From Limosilactobacillus gorillae (GTDB lineage: Bacteria; Bacillota; Bacilli; Lactobacillales; Lactobacillaceae), in assembly GCF_001293735.1 (NCBI RefSeq), contig NZ_BCAH01000045.1:1-40143 (forward strand): a stretch of DNA of 40,143 bases. Direction: 5' to 3'. A program made the translations under genes and the position numbers. Below, one piece after another: positions 1-6,130 of this stretch. The notes under the pieces are model-generated. The model made no database searches and was not told the origin of the DNA. It was given only the letters and a program-made list of their open reading frames with translations. Every line of letters begins with the position of its first letter. Within the stretch, counting starts at the first letter, position 1.

Positions 1-19
1 TTACCAGTCCGTTCACGGA
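1..19. repeat. attL core (left copy of 19-bp att repeat)
   Basis: The first 19 bases are identical to the last 19 bases of the window (40125-40143). The right copy lies within rplS codons and next to the integrase module, so the pair is read as the attL and attR cores of an integrated prophage. The displaced host rplS 3' tail should lie just left of position 1, outside the window. Confidence 0.85.
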
Positions 20-170
20 ATCAACGCCACAAATCACCGTTAGTTCACAATCGCCTTAAAGCTATGTCAGGGCTTGGTTTACGCTCTGTTAAGATGGCTA
101 ATCAATTCAATGATATGTCATCGATCTTTGGTATTTTAGCTACCTGGTGGCTACTTGGGCTACCTTCACA
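20..170. promoter_or_regulatory. Left attP arm with putative integrase arm-type sites
   Basis: No credible gene is seen between the core and the endolysin terminator. Two motifs here recur in the same orientation in the other att arm: an 11-mer at 91-101 (also 39992-40002) and the 16-mer GCTACCTGGTGGCTAC at 139-154 (also 39966-39981). A further GGCTAC follows at 158-163. Repeats shared by both arms of a tyrosine-integrase att site are expected for arm-binding sites. The assignment is inference. Confidence 0.6.
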
Positions 171-244
171 ATCTGGATTAACAAGAAAGCGAAAAGAATA
201 GACGCCTGCCACATCAACGTTTCTGGACGATTTGAAAAGAAACG

Positions 245-281
245 CAAAAAAATCCCCCGGCCTGCTTAGCAAGTCGGGGGA
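245..281 (-). terminator. Rho-independent terminator of the late/lysis operon
   Basis: On the minus strand a GC-rich hairpin (CCCCCG at 275-280 paired with CGGGGG at 254-259, inner pairs possible) is followed by a run of seven T. A second weaker hairpin (289-312, AGCACAGA/TCTGTGCT) lies between it and the endolysin stop. It closes the leftward late operon. Confidence 0.85.
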
Positions 282-333
282 ATTGTATAGCACAGAGGTT
301 TACATCTGTGCTAACTTCCTTAATTATATCATA

Positions 334-1257
334 TTATTTAAAAGTCCCAAAGGCTTCCTTCGTCTTGGCGTCACGAGCAACCATATATGCGTACTGCCCG
401 TTACCACGTGGTTGACGAATCCACACGTACCCATCATGGTTGGACCAAGCATCATACTTAACCACTGAGCCAGCCGGAAGCGTGGTAATCTTGGCGGATG
501 TCGTCTTAGCGCCCCAGCGTAAGTTGATGGCCTGGTTACTAGTAAAGGCCCCATCCTCATTATGCCACTTATCGCCAAGTACGTCCGTCCAGACTTCACC
601 AGCAGCTGGTACTGCTTCCTTCACTACTGGTTGTGGAGTAGTCGATACGGCTTGCTGATTGCCCGTCAGAATGCCCTCGAAGTCATAGCTCATATCCACA
701 CCACCATAGCCTGGAATGTTGTACTTGGAGCTGAACTGCCAAATATCTACATCATCAACACCTGGTTGACTAGAGCCATAGTTAGCAACCCAATTGATTC
801 CCATAATTGACGTGGATAGGCGTCCAGACCAGTACCAGGATGCCATCCCGTAAGCACCAACTAACGAATAACCTGCGTCCTGTACGGCTTGTAAGAAGGC
901 ATTAGTGTCACTGATTGCCGGATTCCGGTTGGATTGGCTTTCCACGTCCGCTAACATGTAGGAATCAGAGCCTAAACTGAACCGCTTAGCTTGCTGGATA
1001 AACCACTGGGCCTCTGCTTGAGCGTCTGTCGTTCCAGCGTACTGGGCAAAGTGGTAGGCATGAACCTTGAGCCCAACCGCCTTTGCATTGTTGATCTGGG
1101 CTTGTGCCTTCGGACTGACATATGCCGTACCCGGATTAGATCCTTCCGTCAGCTTAACGATCACAGCCTTTACACCGGCATTTTTTGCCGCCTGGAAAAA
1201 CTCCAGAGTATCTGGTTGATAGGACGATACGTCCATCACTAAGTCATAGCTTACCAT
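334..1257 (-). CDS. Endolysin: GH25 lysozyme with C-terminal SH3-like wall-binding domain
   Basis: A 307-residue GH25-type muramidase that cuts peptidoglycan glycan strands at lysis. Residues 5-200 carry the fold: D9 in MDVSSYQ, the catalytic pair D104/E106 in LADVES, and WQFS near 173. After a linker, residues about 230-305 look like a bacterial SH3 wall-binding domain. There is no signal peptide, so release depends on the neighbouring holin. The ATG overlaps the end of the holin gene (TAATGG), so the two are translationally coupled. It is the last gene before the operon terminator. The length is normal for lactobacillus phage lysins. Confidence 0.93.
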   Translation of the reverse strand: MVSYDLVMDVSSYQPDTLEFFQAAKNAGVKAVIVKLTEGSNPGTAYVSPKAQAQINNAKAVGLKVHAYHFAQYAGTTDAQAEAQWFIQQAKRFSLGSDSYMLADVESQSNRNPAISDTNAFLQAVQDAGYSLVGAYGMASWYWSGRLSTSIMGINWVANYGSSQPGVDDVDIWQFSSKYNIPGYGGVDMSYDFEGILTGNQQAVSTTPQPVVKEAVPAAGEVWTDVLGDKWHNEDGAFTSNQAINLRWGAKTTSAKITTLPAGSVVKYDAWSNHDGYVWIRQPRGNGQYAYMVARDAKTKEAFGTFK

Positions 1258-1622
1258 TAGCCTACTGCCTCTTCTTTCTTATTATCTTTACCAGTCAATG
1301 ACGACTTCTCGTAAGCCGCCTGTACAGCCGTCTGAGCCGTTTCAGTGGTAACCTTGTATCCCTGCTTTTCCATTACCGTCATCGTTTTGTTAACGGCACT
1401 AGCAAACTTCTGGGTACCGGTCTGGTTACTGGATACCAGGCTAGAAACCGAAGCGTCCGCTACCGTCTCTAGTAATGCCCATAGTGCCTTTGATTGCTCG
1501 GTGCTAGCGTGGGCTTTCTTATCGTCCAGGTACGGTCTCAGGTACTTCCAAGCAAAAGAAAAGAGCGCTACAAGCGCCCCAGATTGGATTAACCATTCTG
1601 CAATATCATTAATTTCCTTCAT
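1257..1622 (-). CDS. Holin, LL-H-like family
   Basis: A 121-residue protein with one membrane segment at about residues 13-31, then a charged, helical C-terminal part ending in lysines and glutamates. This matches phage holins of the LL-H family found next to GH25 lysins in lactobacillus phages. It would form the membrane lesions that let the endolysin out. It overlaps the upstream XhlA-like gene by 4 bp and abuts the endolysin gene, giving a compact three-gene lysis cassette. The call rests on size, topology and position. Confidence 0.8.
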   Translation of the reverse strand: MKEINDIAEWLIQSGALVALFSFAWKYLRPYLDDKKAHASTEQSKALWALLETVADASVSSLVSSNQTGTQKFASAVNKTMTVMEKQGYKVTTETAQTAVQAAYEKSSLTGKDNKKEEAVG

Positions 1623-1945
1623 TTATCCTTCTCCTCTAAATTCTTTAAGCGCAAATGATCATTTGACAGCCATTCTCGGTGTTGCATAATTTCTTGCTGC
1701 ATTATCTCTAGTTGATGACTTTCTTTTTCGTGATCTCGTTTAATCGTGTCAAGAGTTATATTGACCTTGATCATAGTCTCCTTTAGCCCCTCAATAACTT
1801 CTGATAACTTCTGAAAATCACCCCTAGAGCTGTCTTGTGCAGTACGACTTACACTTGATCGGGTGTAAGTAGCAATCACCCCAATCAAAGTAAAAATTGC
1901 TACCCATTCTCCCCAGTCAAAGCCGAAAGGTCGATGCATATCCAT
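1619..1945 (-). CDS. XhlA-like lysis-associated membrane protein
   Basis: A 108-residue protein with an N-terminal membrane segment (about residues 11-27, WGEWVAIFTLIGVIATY) followed by a long coiled coil (about 45-108). The architecture is like haemolysin XhlA-type proteins that accompany phage holins. A strong ribosome site (GAGGAGGTGA) precedes the ATG. It is the first gene after a terminator hairpin at 1976-2015, so it is either reached by read-through or has its own unseen promoter. The function as a holin helper is inferred from position. Confidence 0.65.
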   Translation of the reverse strand: MDMHRPFGFDWGEWVAIFTLIGVIATYTRSSVSRTAQDSSRGDFQKLSEVIEGLKETMIKVNITLDTIKRDHEKESHQLEIMQQEIMQHREWLSNDHLRLKNLEEKDK

Positions 1946-1975
1946 TTCTCACCTCCTCACCAAAATTTTGGGTAA

Positions 1976-2015
1976 ACAAAAAGCGCTCAATCAGTATCTA
2001 AAACTGATGAGCGCT
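1976..2015 (-). terminator. Minus-strand terminator between putative toxin gene and lysis genes
   Basis: Minus-strand RNA folds into a long hairpin from 1982-1995 and 2003-2015 (AGCGCTCA paired with TGAGCGCT, extended by TCAGT/ACTGA) followed by TTTTTGTTT. There is no T-run on the plus side. It would end the short toxin mRNA and also sits in the path of the late operon. Confidence 0.8.
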
Positions 2016-2023
2016 GGCGGTTG

Positions 2024-2101
2024 CTACTTGAACAGTCGCTTAATTAATTTTTTAACGTGCTTATTAGGCACGATGACGATTAAAAGGAACCAATGTCCCA
2101 C
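2024..2101 (-). CDS. Putative type I toxin peptide (25 aa, hydrophobic/cationic)
   Basis: A 25-codon frame with a GTG start, preceded by a strong Shine-Dalgarno GGGAGGTGA with 5-nt spacing. Residues 3-12 (HWFLLIVIVP) are hydrophobic and the rest is lysine-rich (HVKKLIKRLFK). That layout, a short membrane span with a proline and then a charged tail, recalls Fst/Ldr-type toxins of Gram-positive bacteria; I cannot confirm family membership by eye. The ORF lies between a divergent promoter (2163-2191) and a terminator (1976-2015) and is opposed by a short RNA carrying a complementary repeat. CTCCC in its 5' leader could pair with the GGGAG of its own ribosome site. Confidence 0.5.
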   Translation of the reverse strand: MGHWFLLIVIVPNKHVKKLIKRLFK

Positions 2102-2133
2102 AGGAGTCACCTCCCAGTGCACACGGTTTAAAT

Positions 2134-2157
2134 GGGAGCTACCCACTCGGTGCGCAA
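2134..2157 (-). promoter_or_regulatory. Toxin mRNA 5' leader: antisense-pairing repeat and UAGCU-loop hairpin
   Basis: The minus-strand RNA is predicted to begin near 2157 with TTGCGCACCG, the exact complement of CGGTGCGCAA at 2214-2223 in the plus-strand RNA. Next comes a hairpin GGG-TAGCT-CCC (2134-2144). The plus RNA has a hairpin with the same TAGCT loop (2233-2245). AGCU is self-complementary, so a kissing contact is possible. All pairings are seen in sequence; the regulation is inferred. Confidence 0.5.
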
Positions 2158-2162
2158 GAAAT

Positions 2163-2191
2163 ATTGTATCACAAATAGAATGTGATATAAT
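2163..2191. promoter_or_regulatory. Face-to-face divergent promoter pair
   Basis: Plus strand: TTGTAT, 16-nt spacer, TATAAT (2186-2191) with an extended TGA in front. Minus strand: TTATAT, the same 16-nt spacer, TACAAT (2163-2168), also with TG one base upstream. The -10 of each overlaps the -35 of the other, and the spacer contains the inverted CACA/TGTG. Transcripts would leave in opposite directions from about 2198 (plus) and 2157 (minus). Confidence 0.65.
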
Positions 2192-2197
2192 ATAGAC

Positions 2198-2286
2198 ATG
2201 ATGATTAGAAGGCCGGTGCGCAAAACGGTGTTGAGGTAGCTCCTCACTTACCGAACCGGTTGGGGCGCTTAATAGGCGCTCTTTTT
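2198..2286 (+). ncRNA. Putative antisense regulatory RNA (about 90 nt)
   Basis: A short transcript is predicted from the TATAAT promoter at 2186-2191 to a terminator (GGGCGC 2263-2268 with GCGCTC 2276-2281, then TTTTT). No ORF with a ribosome site is seen in it. It carries CGGTGCGCAA (2214-2223), perfectly complementary to the 5' end of the divergent toxin mRNA, and a GAGG-UAGCU-CCUC hairpin (2233-2245). It is read as the RNA antitoxin of the locus. Confidence 0.5.
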
Positions 2287-2290
2287 GTTT

Positions 2291-2319
2291 GCTCGCAGTT
2301 TAATGCTGCGGGCTTTTTT
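2291..2319 (+). terminator. Second plus-strand terminator
   Basis: GCTCGCAG (2291-2298) pairs with CTGCGGGC (2306-2313) and is followed by TTTTTT. It backs up the terminator at 2263-2286 and shields the 3' end of the convergent tail operon from plus-strand transcription. Confidence 0.75.
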
Positions 2320-2341
2320 GTTTACGTTTGTATAGTCGGCT

Positions 2342-3520
2342 TCATGACTTAGTAACTGACATTTCTAGTTTCTTTACTCGCTCAATAAGTGCATTGATAT
2401 CACCTTTAGACGCATAGGTCGCCAATGCTGATACATCAGCTTTGTTGGAAATCAAGCTGTCAACTTGTGCCGCCGTATAGTAGCTGGACAGCGTGGACTT
2501 ATCTACCTTAGGTGCCAAACTTTTAGTGACATCATCGGCAAGCATATATTTGCTCATATCAGGCTGTGGGAGAGTAAAGTCAAGCACCGCATTCGTTGCC
2601 GTACCTGAGTTAATTACGCTAGCGGTGGTACCAGTAACAATCTTGCCGATTGTGATTGTGGCATCCCTACCGTCCTTCGCTTTCGGCAAAACTACGTTCC
2701 AAATTTGAGCAGAATCAGTACCCACGTTCGTTATTGCACCAACATCACCAGTCGAAACTGTACCCAGCTTAAGTGACAATGCTGTCTCACCTGGTACACC
2801 TTGAATACCCTGTCTGCCTTGATCACCCTGTGGGATAGCAATATCAAGTTTGACATTAGTACTGTCACCAGAATTAGTGACTGTAACGGGCTGACCAGCT
2901 TCAAGCGTTTTAACTGAGTTGATCGTAATTGTAGGACTGATGCCGTCTTTACCTGGTGCACCATCGGACCCATTAATCCCATCCTTGCCTGGGGCACCGG
3001 TGAGACCCTCAGCGATACAGCCAGTGTCTGTACCGTTGATCAGCCAATGCTTGGTGGCCTTATCAATCGTTGGTGTGGCGCCGTCTTTGCCATCTACACC
3101 CTTTGGACCGGCCTTGACGTCCGCAACTGCTTTGTTAAAATTGTTGATCAACTCGGTCAGCGTTAAGAAACGATACTTATTAGTGACCGTCTGCGTACTC
3201 TCGTTAATAGTAAAGGATACAAATCCCTTAGACGGATAAATGGCAGTCGTATTATCAACGCTGATCCACAGCTCGACAAAGTACGTACCCGGCGTTAAAT
3301 CTTTGATGTCAGCTGTTTTAAGGCTGACCGTACCATCACCATTGAGTTGTCCAGGAGCACTGGCAACATAGGCAGTATCATCCTTAATCTTAAACGTCAG
3401 CGTCTTTCCTGCCAGTACAACCTTAGTATCATCGTCAAACGCGGTATAAGTCAGGACGGCTGAAGTATCACCAAACTTATATTCATCATTTTGGCTATTA
3501 ATATAGTCTAGTTTACGCAT
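2342..3520 (-). CDS. BppU-type baseplate/tail-fibre protein with collagen-like repeats
   Basis: A 392-residue structural protein. Residues 1-110 resemble the BppU N-terminal domain that docks adhesins on the baseplate of TP901-1-like phages. Gly-X-Y collagen-like stretches occur at about 138-148, 174-194 and 232-245, separated by small beta-rich segments, and a coiled coil ends the protein (about 330-390). A trimeric fibre is the expected form. It is the most promoter-distal tail gene and lies 9 bp from the next BppU-type gene. The likely role is host-cell binding. The collagen blocks are length-variable by nature. Confidence 0.75.
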   Translation of the reverse strand: MRKLDYINSQNDEYKFGDTSAVLTYTAFDDDTKVVLAGKTLTFKIKDDTAYVASAPGQLNGDGTVSLKTADIKDLTPGTYFVELWISVDNTTAIYPSKGFVSFTINESTQTVTNKYRFLTLTELINNFNKAVADVKAGPKGVDGKDGATPTIDKATKHWLINGTDTGCIAEGLTGAPGKDGINGSDGAPGKDGISPTITINSVKTLEAGQPVTVTNSGDSTNVKLDIAIPQGDQGRQGIQGVPGETALSLKLGTVSTGDVGAITNVGTDSAQIWNVVLPKAKDGRDATITIGKIVTGTTASVINSGTATNAVLDFTLPQPDMSKYMLADDVTKSLAPKVDKSTLSSYYTAAQVDSLISNKADVSALATYASKGDINALIERVKKLEMSVTKS

Positions 3521-3529
3521 TTATGTCAC

Positions 3530-4567
3530 CTACCAGATATACATTTGACTAAGCTGGAAGTACCAGTTTGCATTGGCGGTTGAACCAGATTGCGTGATAT
3601 TCTGGATTGACAGTGTTGATCCATTCATCTGATACCAGAGTACAATCCCTAAGTCAGCCGGGGTCTCACGCATCATCATCATCGGGTTCTGAACGCCGTC
3701 TAAATCGCTGAACCTAACGACTTCTACCCGCTCACCCCACGGCTTAAGTGCACGCGGTGTCCGCATACCACCAGAAATTGCCAGCATATGAATTGGCCCA
3801 ATTTGAACAAGCTGTTTAGTCAAATCACCACTAGCGCCGTTAACGTACTCAATACCCTTACTGGAGTTACCAGTATTACTAAACTTACCATCAACCAAAG
3901 CTTGAATCTTACCCCAAGCGTCCCCACTAATCGAGTTAGCCGTGATTTGGTCAAACATTTGATTGCCCGTAAAGGTGTTGTTTGAGCCAACCTTTGCAAC
4001 CCCAGTTGATGCAATCTCGTTTTGATAAGCTTTAACCGCCGTAGATACCGCATCAGCTGCACTTGATGTACTCTCAATTTTAGTCTTAAGCGGGTCAACT
4101 AAAGCATTAGCTTGCGCTACCAATTGGCTAATTTGGCCAATATAGGTCACGCTTTCGCCACTTGTCAATGCTAACCCATCTTGATAGACGCTGAAAGCTA
4201 CGTTGACTGTTGAGACTACCGTTGAACCTTGTACAATCCGCAAGTAGGCCGACTGATAATCACCAACCGTTTGATAAAACGCACTAGGTACTGACAGTAT
4301 AATTAAACCCTTAGCAGCATTAGTAACCGTCGCCGTATTGGTCAGCTTAACTCGTCCTTGATAATCCTTACCACCGAGCTCAACACCACGATTAGATAGA
4401 TTCCAGGGTGTAGTCACACCACCACTCGTCTGGACAAGTTGCAGGTAAACCAAACGCATGTTATCCCCTTGGCGACCCGACAGCTCATCAATTTTGACTG
4501 CCACATCGCCGTTAAAGGTCGTGTCGACTTGCGTATATGTGTGTCCGGCATAAGTAGTAGATGCCAT
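3530..4567 (-). CDS. BppU-family baseplate upper protein / receptor-binding protein
   Basis: A 345-residue protein. Residues 1-130 match the BppU N-terminal pattern (VKIDELSGRQGDNMRL, then a beta-sandwich). A helical linker follows (about 145-195), then a C-terminal beta-rich domain (about 230-345), presumably the adhesin head. It is paralogous in its N-terminal part to the next gene downstream (2342-3520). It would attach to the tail tip and bind the cell surface. The receptor is unknown. The start is the ATG after an AGGAGATGATATTTT ribosome site. Confidence 0.75.
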   Translation of the reverse strand: MASTTYAGHTYTQVDTTFNGDVAVKIDELSGRQGDNMRLVYLQLVQTSGGVTTPWNLSNRGVELGGKDYQGRVKLTNTATVTNAAKGLIILSVPSAFYQTVGDYQSAYLRIVQGSTVVSTVNVAFSVYQDGLALTSGESVTYIGQISQLVAQANALVDPLKTKIESTSSAADAVSTAVKAYQNEIASTGVAKVGSNNTFTGNQMFDQITANSISGDAWGKIQALVDGKFSNTGNSSKGIEYVNGASGDLTKQLVQIGPIHMLAISGGMRTPRALKPWGERVEVVRFSDLDGVQNPMMMMRETPADLGIVLWYQMNGSTLSIQNITQSGSTANANWYFQLSQMYIW

Positions 4568-4580
4568 AAAATATCATCTC

Positions 4581-5702
4581 CTATAAATTCTTAAGCATTG
4601 CATTAATCGCCATCTGACAGTCGCTAAACCAGCCATTCAGTGAGTTAACCAAGTCTTTAACCAGTAGTGATTTAGTCAGTGTGTATCCTTCCACGGACAC
4701 TAGCCGGCCTTTACTATCAGCCGTTTCCGTTGATCCTAAACCGCGTTCAGCGTAAGTTATGATAGTATTGACTGATTTACTCAGATACTTACGTAATCCA
4801 CGCGAATAGCTGTCGTAAGTCTTAACCGGGAAATCAGTTGCATCATCACCACTTACTTTTTGTAGCGCTGACCAAATCTTTTTAAGATTGCCATTAACGT
4901 TATCAATAAAGTTCCCAGTACCAACGTTAGTGTTAAGACTGATGGCCTCAACTGGCTTAGGTTTAGGTATTGGTGTGGGAGTGGGAGTGGGGGTTGGAAC
5001 CGGATTTGGTATAACAATGTCTGGCGTTGATGGTACACTCGGTGTACTCGGCGTGGTTGGCTTGCTCGGCGTGATAGGTTGTTGCTGTTGTTTTTCTTCT
5101 GCAGCAATCCACGTGGCTAACCGTTGAGCCATCTGCATTTGCACTGCTTGCACTGGATGGATCTGACCATCACCAAGCGTCTGGTTACGGTTTGCATATG
5201 TGATCAGCGGATTGTCGCGCCAGTCATAGACGGGACAATGGTTGTCCTTAGCACACTGCTTGATTACATCATACATTGTCCGCTGACTGATACCGCCACC
5301 GTTGACCGCGCCATCATCAGCACCGTAGACATAGCTCGGTGTTGGCAACTCAACATAAATATGGATTGAAGGGTTATCTGACCGGATCTTAGCGATGCCC
5401 TTAGTCATCGCGTCTTGGACTTGTGTTGTTGACGCATATGGCTGGTCGTCAAAATCATTGATACCATAGCCGAGCAAGACCACATTATAGTTCTTGAAAT
5501 TAAACTTGTTTACCTGCGGGATAAAGTCTTGACCATCGCGGTTGTCAGCGTATTTAGTCCCACTGATTGCCTCGTTGTCGATCTCCCAACCAAGCTGGTT
5601 CCCGATCGCCTGTGGAATCGTTGGATTGGCACGGGGATGATTGCTCCCGAAACCAGTCAGGCCCCACATAATTGAATCCCCGAGCACGATAAGCTTAGTC
5701 AT
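4581..5702 (-). CDS. SGNH/GDSL hydrolase tail protein
   Basis: A 373-residue protein with an SGNH esterase domain (residues 1-200): nucleophile S10 in GDS, block III GYGIND (N82/D83), and the D178/H182 dyad in DGQIHP. A Thr/Pro-rich linker (about 208-250) leads to a C-terminal domain of unknown fold (260-373). In phage tails such enzymes deacylate decorated wall polymers or polysaccharide during adsorption, which is the likely role here. It sits between the BppU genes and the baseplate gene in one leftward operon. There is no signal peptide, as expected for a virion protein. Confidence 0.85.
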   Translation of the reverse strand: MTKLIVLGDSIMWGLTGFGSNHPRANPTIPQAIGNQLGWEIDNEAISGTKYADNRDGQDFIPQVNKFNFKNYNVVLLGYGINDFDDQPYASTTQVQDAMTKGIAKIRSDNPSIHIYVELPTPSYVYGADDGAVNGGGISQRTMYDVIKQCAKDNHCPVYDWRDNPLITYANRNQTLGDGQIHPVQAVQMQMAQRLATWIAAEEKQQQQPITPSKPTTPSTPSVPSTPDIVIPNPVPTPTPTPTPIPKPKPVEAISLNTNVGTGNFIDNVNGNLKKIWSALQKVSGDDATDFPVKTYDSYSRGLRKYLSKSVNTIITYAERGLGSTETADSKGRLVSVEGYTLTKSLLVKDLVNSLNGWFSDCQMAINAMLKNL

Positions 5703-5713
5703 CTGATTGCCCC

Positions 5714-5974
5714 TTAGACTTGAGCTTGTGGTTGCGTAGTGTCCGTCTTAGTACCGTTCAGTGCGTCCACCAGCTTCTTCTTGGCGATCGTCAGAACGTC
5801 CGTCATAGACGTGGTGAAGAAGGTTTGGCCCTCCGGTAAGTCGCTCGCCTTGACGAGCACCACGTTGTTGGAAGATTGGCCGTCTGCATCGTACCGGGCG
5901 TAGAAGCCCACGTGAGCGCCAATTACTTTACCTTCTTCAAAGACGAATGCGTATTGATTAATTTGAAATTCCAT
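5714..5974 (-). CDS. Small baseplate-associated phage protein
   Basis: An 86-residue acidic protein beginning MEFQINQYAFVFEEGKVIG. It has a predicted beta-rich N-terminal half and a helical C-terminal half. I do not recognise a characterised family; short proteins of this kind are common between baseplate and adhesin genes in lactobacillus phages. It has a good ribosome site (AAAGGAGGAATAACTC). The function is unknown. Confidence 0.65.
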   Translation of the reverse strand: MEFQINQYAFVFEEGKVIGAHVGFYARYDADGQSSNNVVLVKASDLPEGQTFFTTSMTDVLTIAKKKLVDALNGTKTDTTQPQAQV

Positions 5975-5977
5975 GAG

Positions 5978-6130
5978 TTATTCCTCCTTTTTGTCGATAG
6001 ATTCAGTAGTGGTTTCTTGTGCTTGGTAGGCTTCGACTTGAGCGATCAGCAGGGCATTACGTGTCTCTAACTCGCCGATCTTAGTGCCTAGCCGAGCGAT
6101 TACATTGCCTAAATCAACTTGTGGTTCCAA
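5978..6130 (-). CDS. Small coiled-coil tail protein, TTG start
   Basis: A 50-residue frame starting with TTG inside the 3' end of the upstream baseplate gene (17-bp overlap) and ending 3 bp before the next ATG. The sequence (MEPQVDLGNVIARLGTKIGE...) is a single amphipathic heptad helix with an acidic end. This is typical of the tiny coiled-coil proteins that follow baseplate genes in lactobacillus phages. The start choice is inferred: no ATG is available in frame, and an AAGGAG lies 11 bases upstream of the TTG. Confidence 0.65.
   Translation of the reverse strand: MEPQVDLGNVIARLGTKIGELETRNALLIAQVEAYQAQETTTESIDKKEE

Noticed and set aside
4960-5000. Short tandem repeat (GTGGGA-like) as a CRISPR or regulatory repeat
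   Set aside because: It encodes the Thr/Pro linker of the SGNH protein; no spacer-repeat pattern. No CRISPR array was found anywhere in the window.
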